Shown here: positions 21,558-24,378 of the stretch, in pieces
Layout of the letters: every line of letters begins with the position of its first letter
Position numbering within the stretch: the stretch's first letter is position 1
Assembly: GCA_021772165.1 (NCBI GenBank)
Contig: JAJFMM010000195.1
Span: forward strand, 1 to 24,378
From: Chlamydiota bacterium
GTDB lineage: Bacteria; Chlamydiota; Chlamydiia; Chlamydiales; SM23-39
Length of the DNA stretch: 24,378 nucleotides
Reading direction: 5' to 3'
Position numbers and translations under genes: made by a program
The notes under the pieces: generated by a model
Seen by the model: the letters and a program-made list of their open reading frames with translations, nothing else
What the model was told of the DNA's origin: nothing
Database searches by the model: none

Positions 21558-23063
21558 TTAGATTTGAGCTCCGGTGTTATAGTATTCTTGATCTTCTCGA
21601 TAGCCGCCACGTCCTAATCCTATTTTTCGATAATCATCGACAAACTCAATGGATCGAATCCATTTCACCATCTTAAAACCTAGTTTTGTTTCTATTCGCA
21701 GACGAAGAGGCGCCCCATGAGCGGTCGGAAGAGGCTGGCCATTCATCTCATAAGCGAGAAGGGTCTGCGGATAAAGAGCTTCTTCTAGTGTCAAATGTCC
21801 GTAGTATTCGACCTCCTCTTTAGAATCACCCACTTCTTGATCATTCATCTGGTAGGAATGAAAAATGACAAAGCGCGCCTCTGCATGAGGCATGCTCAAA
21901 CGGATGACTTCGCTAAGAAGGACACCGCTCCATTCGGCAATACCGGACCATCCCTGGATACAGTTGTGTTTGACAATTTGAGAGCTTTTGGGAAGCTTTT
22001 TTAAATCACTTAAGCTGAGAAAACAAGGGTTTTTGATAAGACCTTTGATCTCCAGGCGATAGTCTGCAAAATCGTTTTGAGCGAGAGTCTGCCACTCTTC
22101 TGTTTTGGGCAAATGACCATTGACCCAATGATAGGGCGATATATCCTTCTTCGTATAGTGCTGATGAGATTTAAGACGGGAAAAAAAGAACCGCATGAGC
22201 ATTTGTGCCCATGCACCGATTGAGGATTGCACCTGGCGGGGACGTTTTCTTGACCAGAGAGTCACTGCGACATGAATTGCAAGAACAGTGCTAATTCCGA
22301 TTACCGCAAGCGAGACAGCAAGCGTTTTATTACCCGTTAACTCACCGAGGGCGATGTGAACCATATTCTTGGGAAATCCTGTCAGGAAAACCAGAGTTAC
22401 ATGAATAAGAAAAAACCCGGAATAGATTACTACCAGGATAAAATGGATGCTGCGCGCTTTTTGCTTACCGCCAAAGATTTTCCCATACCAAGGAAATCTA
22501 CCTATCATCGCAGGCGACATGGCGATCCCGGTCATAATGGTCAGGGGAGCGCAAACAAAGACGATGAAAGCATAAGTCAATTGCTGCAGAGGATCATAGG
22601 GAGTGAAGTTGGCGGCAGGTGGCAAATGGAAAGTCGCATAAGTGATGAAGGACTCCCAGGCTCTTGGAAAAATATCCCACGAGGTGGGAATGAGACAACG
22701 CCAACGCCCCGTGGTAAAAAGGAGGATGACATAGATAAAACCGTTAAGCATCCAGAGAGAGGCAGTAAAGAAGTGCCAATGGCGTCCTAATCCTAAGTTA
22801 TGCCTTCCTCCGGGCAAACCAACCCAAGGCGAAATAGAGACTGCATCGTCTAAAGAAGTATAATAGCGGTCGGTAGGGACCTTTACCTTGGTAAATCTGA
22901 TCCATTCACTCCCTCGTGTACAGTGATCATTCCAATAGAGGCGTGGATGGTCTGAAAGAATTTGCAATCCGCTTCGCACAAGAAGTGAGATGAAAAGGAA
23001 GTTGAAGAAATGGTTGATGGACAGCCAGTGGGTAAACCACAAACTGGTTGGTTCAGGATCCAT
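21558..23063 (-). CDS. Cytochrome b-like membrane domain fused to a molybdopterin oxidoreductase domain
   Basis: This 501-aa fusion protein has two parts. Residues 1-270 are a polytopic membrane domain with His at 12, 18, 95, 97, 207 and 221, in the style of cytochrome b561 / thiosulfate-reductase or formate-dehydrogenase b subunits (WFTHWLSINHFFNFLFISLL, RHWHFFTASLWMLNGFIYV, SIHFILVVIYSGFFLIHV). Residues about 330-480 are a sulfite-oxidase/MsrP-type molybdopterin domain: KHNCIQGWSGIAEWSGVLL, where Cys368 should bind Mo, then LAYEMNGQPLPTAHGAPLRL and VKWIRSIEFVDDY. It would pass electrons between membrane quinone and a Mo active site. The substrate is unknown (sulfoxide or sulfite chemistry is possible). 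No Tat signal is seen. The start overlaps the upstream gene by 11 bp, so the two are coupled. Confidence 0.88.
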   Translation of the reverse strand: MDPEPTSLWFTHWLSINHFFNFLFISLLVRSGLQILSDHPRLYWNDHCTRGSEWIRFTKVKVPTDRYYTSLDDAVSISPWVGLPGGRHNLGLGRHWHFFTASLWMLNGFIYVILLFTTGRWRCLIPTSWDIFPRAWESFITYATFHLPPAANFTPYDPLQQLTYAFIVFVCAPLTIMTGIAMSPAMIGRFPWYGKIFGGKQKARSIHFILVVIYSGFFLIHVTLVFLTGFPKNMVHIALGELTGNKTLAVSLAVIGISTVLAIHVAVTLWSRKRPRQVQSSIGAWAQMLMRFFFSRLKSHQHYTKKDISPYHWVNGHLPKTEEWQTLAQNDFADYRLEIKGLIKNPCFLSLSDLKKLPKSSQIVKHNCIQGWSGIAEWSGVLLSEVIRLSMPHAEARFVIFHSYQMNDQEVGDSKEEVEYYGHLTLEEALYPQTLLAYEMNGQPLPTAHGAPLRLRIETKLGFKMVKWIRSIEFVDDYRKIGLGRGGYREDQEYYNTGAQI

Positions 23064-23874
23064 GTTTAGCCCATTGTTTTATAGGAAGGATTCTCAGAAG
23101 AAAAAAGAATACATAACCCACTCCCAAAGGCCGAAGAATTCCCCAGATGAGAGCATTGGACACGCCTTCTGAAAAGTAGAAAAAAAATGCGGTGAGCAGA
23201 AGAGAAAAGAGAAACAGAGGTTTGCATAGATCTCTCAATGCTTGTTGAAGGGGATGTCGATCTGCTTTCGGGGCACTTTGAGATGTCGCAATGTTTGATA
23301 CTCGTTGTAGATATTGCTCCAGCCAGCGAGTAGGTAAAAGCGGCGTAGCGACAATGATCAAAGAAGCGAGAGTTATTTTAAAAAGAACCAAACCCCAAAA
23401 GAGTCCTACGGCCCAGGAAAAACTCTCAATCACCTCAAAGAAAGAAGATCCAAAAAACAGACGATACAAAAGCAAAGGTTGGCAAAACCCCCAGAGAGAA
23501 GAAAGGATTCCTCCGATGAGCCGGCCCCACAAGGTATTACCAAAACAGAGAATACCTAGATTATAGAGCAAGCCCTGCATGCAGATCGCCAGCATAGGCG
23601 TTAATTTCTTGCCGATCGGCGCCAGGCATTTAACGAGAGAGGCTTTTACGGAGATGAAAAAAGGCGTCCAACTTCTATCTTCTGAAGAGGCTTGAGAAAG
23701 AGAACAAGTTAAGAGAAATATTTGATTGAGCGAAAGAAACATCCCCGAGAAAGGAATAAAAAAGGCATGAAGAAGGCTGCCTATTCCGATCTCAGCTAAT
23801 CCTAACGCAGTTCCATACACATCCTCATTAGATTTTTCCCTTTCAAGATCAGAGGTTGCAACTTGAACAGCCAT
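23053..23874 (-). CDS. Polytopic membrane protein of unknown function
   Basis: This 273-aa protein has about six hydrophobic segments (for example FFIPFSGMFLSLNQIFLLTC, LAICMQGLLYNLGILCFG, LIGGILSSLWGFCQPLLLY, ASLIIVATPLLP, PLFLFSLLLTAFFFYFS, VGYVFFFLLRILPI) and a hydrophilic N-terminus of about 25 residues. I do not recognise the family. Its last codons overlap the start of the cytochrome b-molybdopterin fusion by 11 bp, so it is probably translated together with it and may support its assembly, cofactor or electron supply. That is inference from position only. AAGG lies close before the ATG. A TTGTCT / 17 bp / TAAAAA promoter-like pair is visible upstream on the minus strand. Confidence 0.75.
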   Translation of the reverse strand: MAVQVATSDLEREKSNEDVYGTALGLAEIGIGSLLHAFFIPFSGMFLSLNQIFLLTCSLSQASSEDRSWTPFFISVKASLVKCLAPIGKKLTPMLAICMQGLLYNLGILCFGNTLWGRLIGGILSSLWGFCQPLLLYRLFFGSSFFEVIESFSWAVGLFWGLVLFKITLASLIIVATPLLPTRWLEQYLQRVSNIATSQSAPKADRHPLQQALRDLCKPLFLFSLLLTAFFFYFSEGVSNALIWGILRPLGVGYVFFFLLRILPIKQWAKHGS

Positions 23875-23933
23875 AGCCTTGTTTTTTAGGTGAAAGAAAA
23901 TTTAAAGACAAGTGCTGGTTGTGTTCCATGGAA

Positions 23934-23969
23934 CTAAAAAGGCACTTAGGGAAGAGCCCTTAAGTGCCT
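23934..23969 (-). terminator. Intrinsic terminator of the minus-strand gene at the right edge
   Basis: On the minus strand, AGGCACTTAAGGG pairs with CCCTAAGTGCCT (one bulged base) around a five-base loop and is followed directly by TTTTT (23936-23940). The position, about 130 bp after the stop at 24102, fits termination of the partial gene. It also separates that gene from the next minus-strand operon. A perfect palindrome, GTTCCATGGAAC (23923-23934), adjoins it. Confidence 0.8.
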
Positions 23970-24101
23970 GTATGCTAGATTCGAAAAGAATGTTAACAGC
24001 CAAGGATTAAAAGATTAGACCTGTCTTAAATGTCGTAATTTTTTGAGGCTTAGTATTCATCAATGAGCTAGATTGATTTTTTTCTTTTATCACCTGATAT
24101 T

Positions 24102-24378
24102 TCATACAAAGTTAGGAGGTATTATATCTCCTATACGAGTTTTGGTTGGGATCTCGAGAACAACAAGGCCCAGGTCGATGGGATGACCAAATTCGTTTAA
24201 TTGACTTGTAGTAGATTTAGTATCCGACTTTGTAATAGCATCTAGAGGTTGTAATATTCTGCCATGTAAAGGGCCAGATACTTGAAGCGGTTTTTGTGCA
24301 GCCGCATCAACCTTTCCCGCTAGGAAAGCATCCGCAATGCTATTGTTGCCTGGCTGTGCATGTGTTTCTGCGTTTCCG
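24102..24378 (-). CDS. C-terminal part of an unknown protein (partial)
   Basis: The minus strand is open from the window edge to a TGA at 24102-24104, giving 91 residues: NAETHAQPGNNSIADAFLAG, then VDAAAQKPLQVSGPLHGRIL, then TKTRIGDIIPPNFV at the C-terminus. The composition is normal for a soluble protein, and a good terminator follows downstream. No family is recognised. The gene's start is outside the window. The 227 bp between this stop and the next gene contain only the terminator, a palindrome and a likely promoter. Confidence 0.6.
   Translation of the reverse strand, partial: GNAETHAQPGNNSIADAFLAGKVDAAAQKPLQVSGPLHGRILQPLDAITKSDTKSTTSQLNEFGHPIDLGLVVLEIPTKTRIGDIIPPNFV

Noticed and set aside
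1..24378. Prophage, transposon or integrative element
   Set aside because: I found no transposase, integrase, terminal repeats, phage structural gene or tRNA attachment site. The HicA-tailed cluster shows gene duplication but no visible mobility machinery.

Overview
The window reads as a Gram-negative chromosome segment. Signal peptides, a lipobox lipoprotein, beta-barrel proteins ending in Phe and an N-terminal-barrel adhesin all point to an outer membrane. The mix of ordinary metabolic genes with large, unrecognised, effector-like paralogs suggests a host-associated bacterium, and my impression is a Chlamydia-related organism (Parachlamydiales). No rRNA or marker gene is present to prove that. 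I see no tRNA, rRNA, CRISPR array or insertion sequence.

Left part (1-6956), metabolism. It starts with the truncated 5' end of a likely EamA-type transporter (minus strand), divergent from an RsuA/RluB-type pseudouridine synthase. A minus-strand operon follows, read from right to left: phosphoketolase, hotdog thioesterase, Gfo/Idh/MocA oxidoreductase. Acetate kinase starts 50 bp from the phosphoketolase on the other strand. Together these two enzymes would turn xylulose-5-P or fructose-6-P into acetyl-P and then acetate plus ATP. A cyclopropane-fatty-acid synthase with an unusual signal-peptide-like N-terminus converges on acetate kinase.

Centre (6957-13580), the most unusual region. Three plus-strand paralogs of 652, 625 and 649 aa share a long helical body and a Pro/Ala/Glu-rich linker. 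Each ends in about 65 residues that read as a HicA mRNA-interferase domain, with the Gly-Ser-His motif and an Ile-x-x-Gly-Thr-(Leu/Arg)-Arg-x-Ile ending. No HicB antitoxin gene is visible. The first two form an operon. The third has its own promoter, whose sequence closely matches the first one. A broken minus-strand gene lies between the second and the third.

Next (13611-19017) comes a 1300-aa minus-strand protein with a signal peptide, an intimin/invasin-like N-terminal beta-barrel and a beta-helix passenger that contains a tandem 232-residue duplication. A MATE-family transporter diverges from it and appears to be transcribed as a leaderless mRNA.

Right part (19018-24378), envelope genes. 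Two paralogous small outer-membrane proteins carry near-identical upstream regions. A small helical protein lies between them, and a lipoprotein is in an operon with the second. Then come an unrecognised polytopic membrane protein and a fusion of a cytochrome-b-like membrane domain with a molybdopterin (MsrP/sulfite-oxidase-type) domain. The window ends in the 3' part of an unknown minus-strand gene with a good intrinsic terminator.
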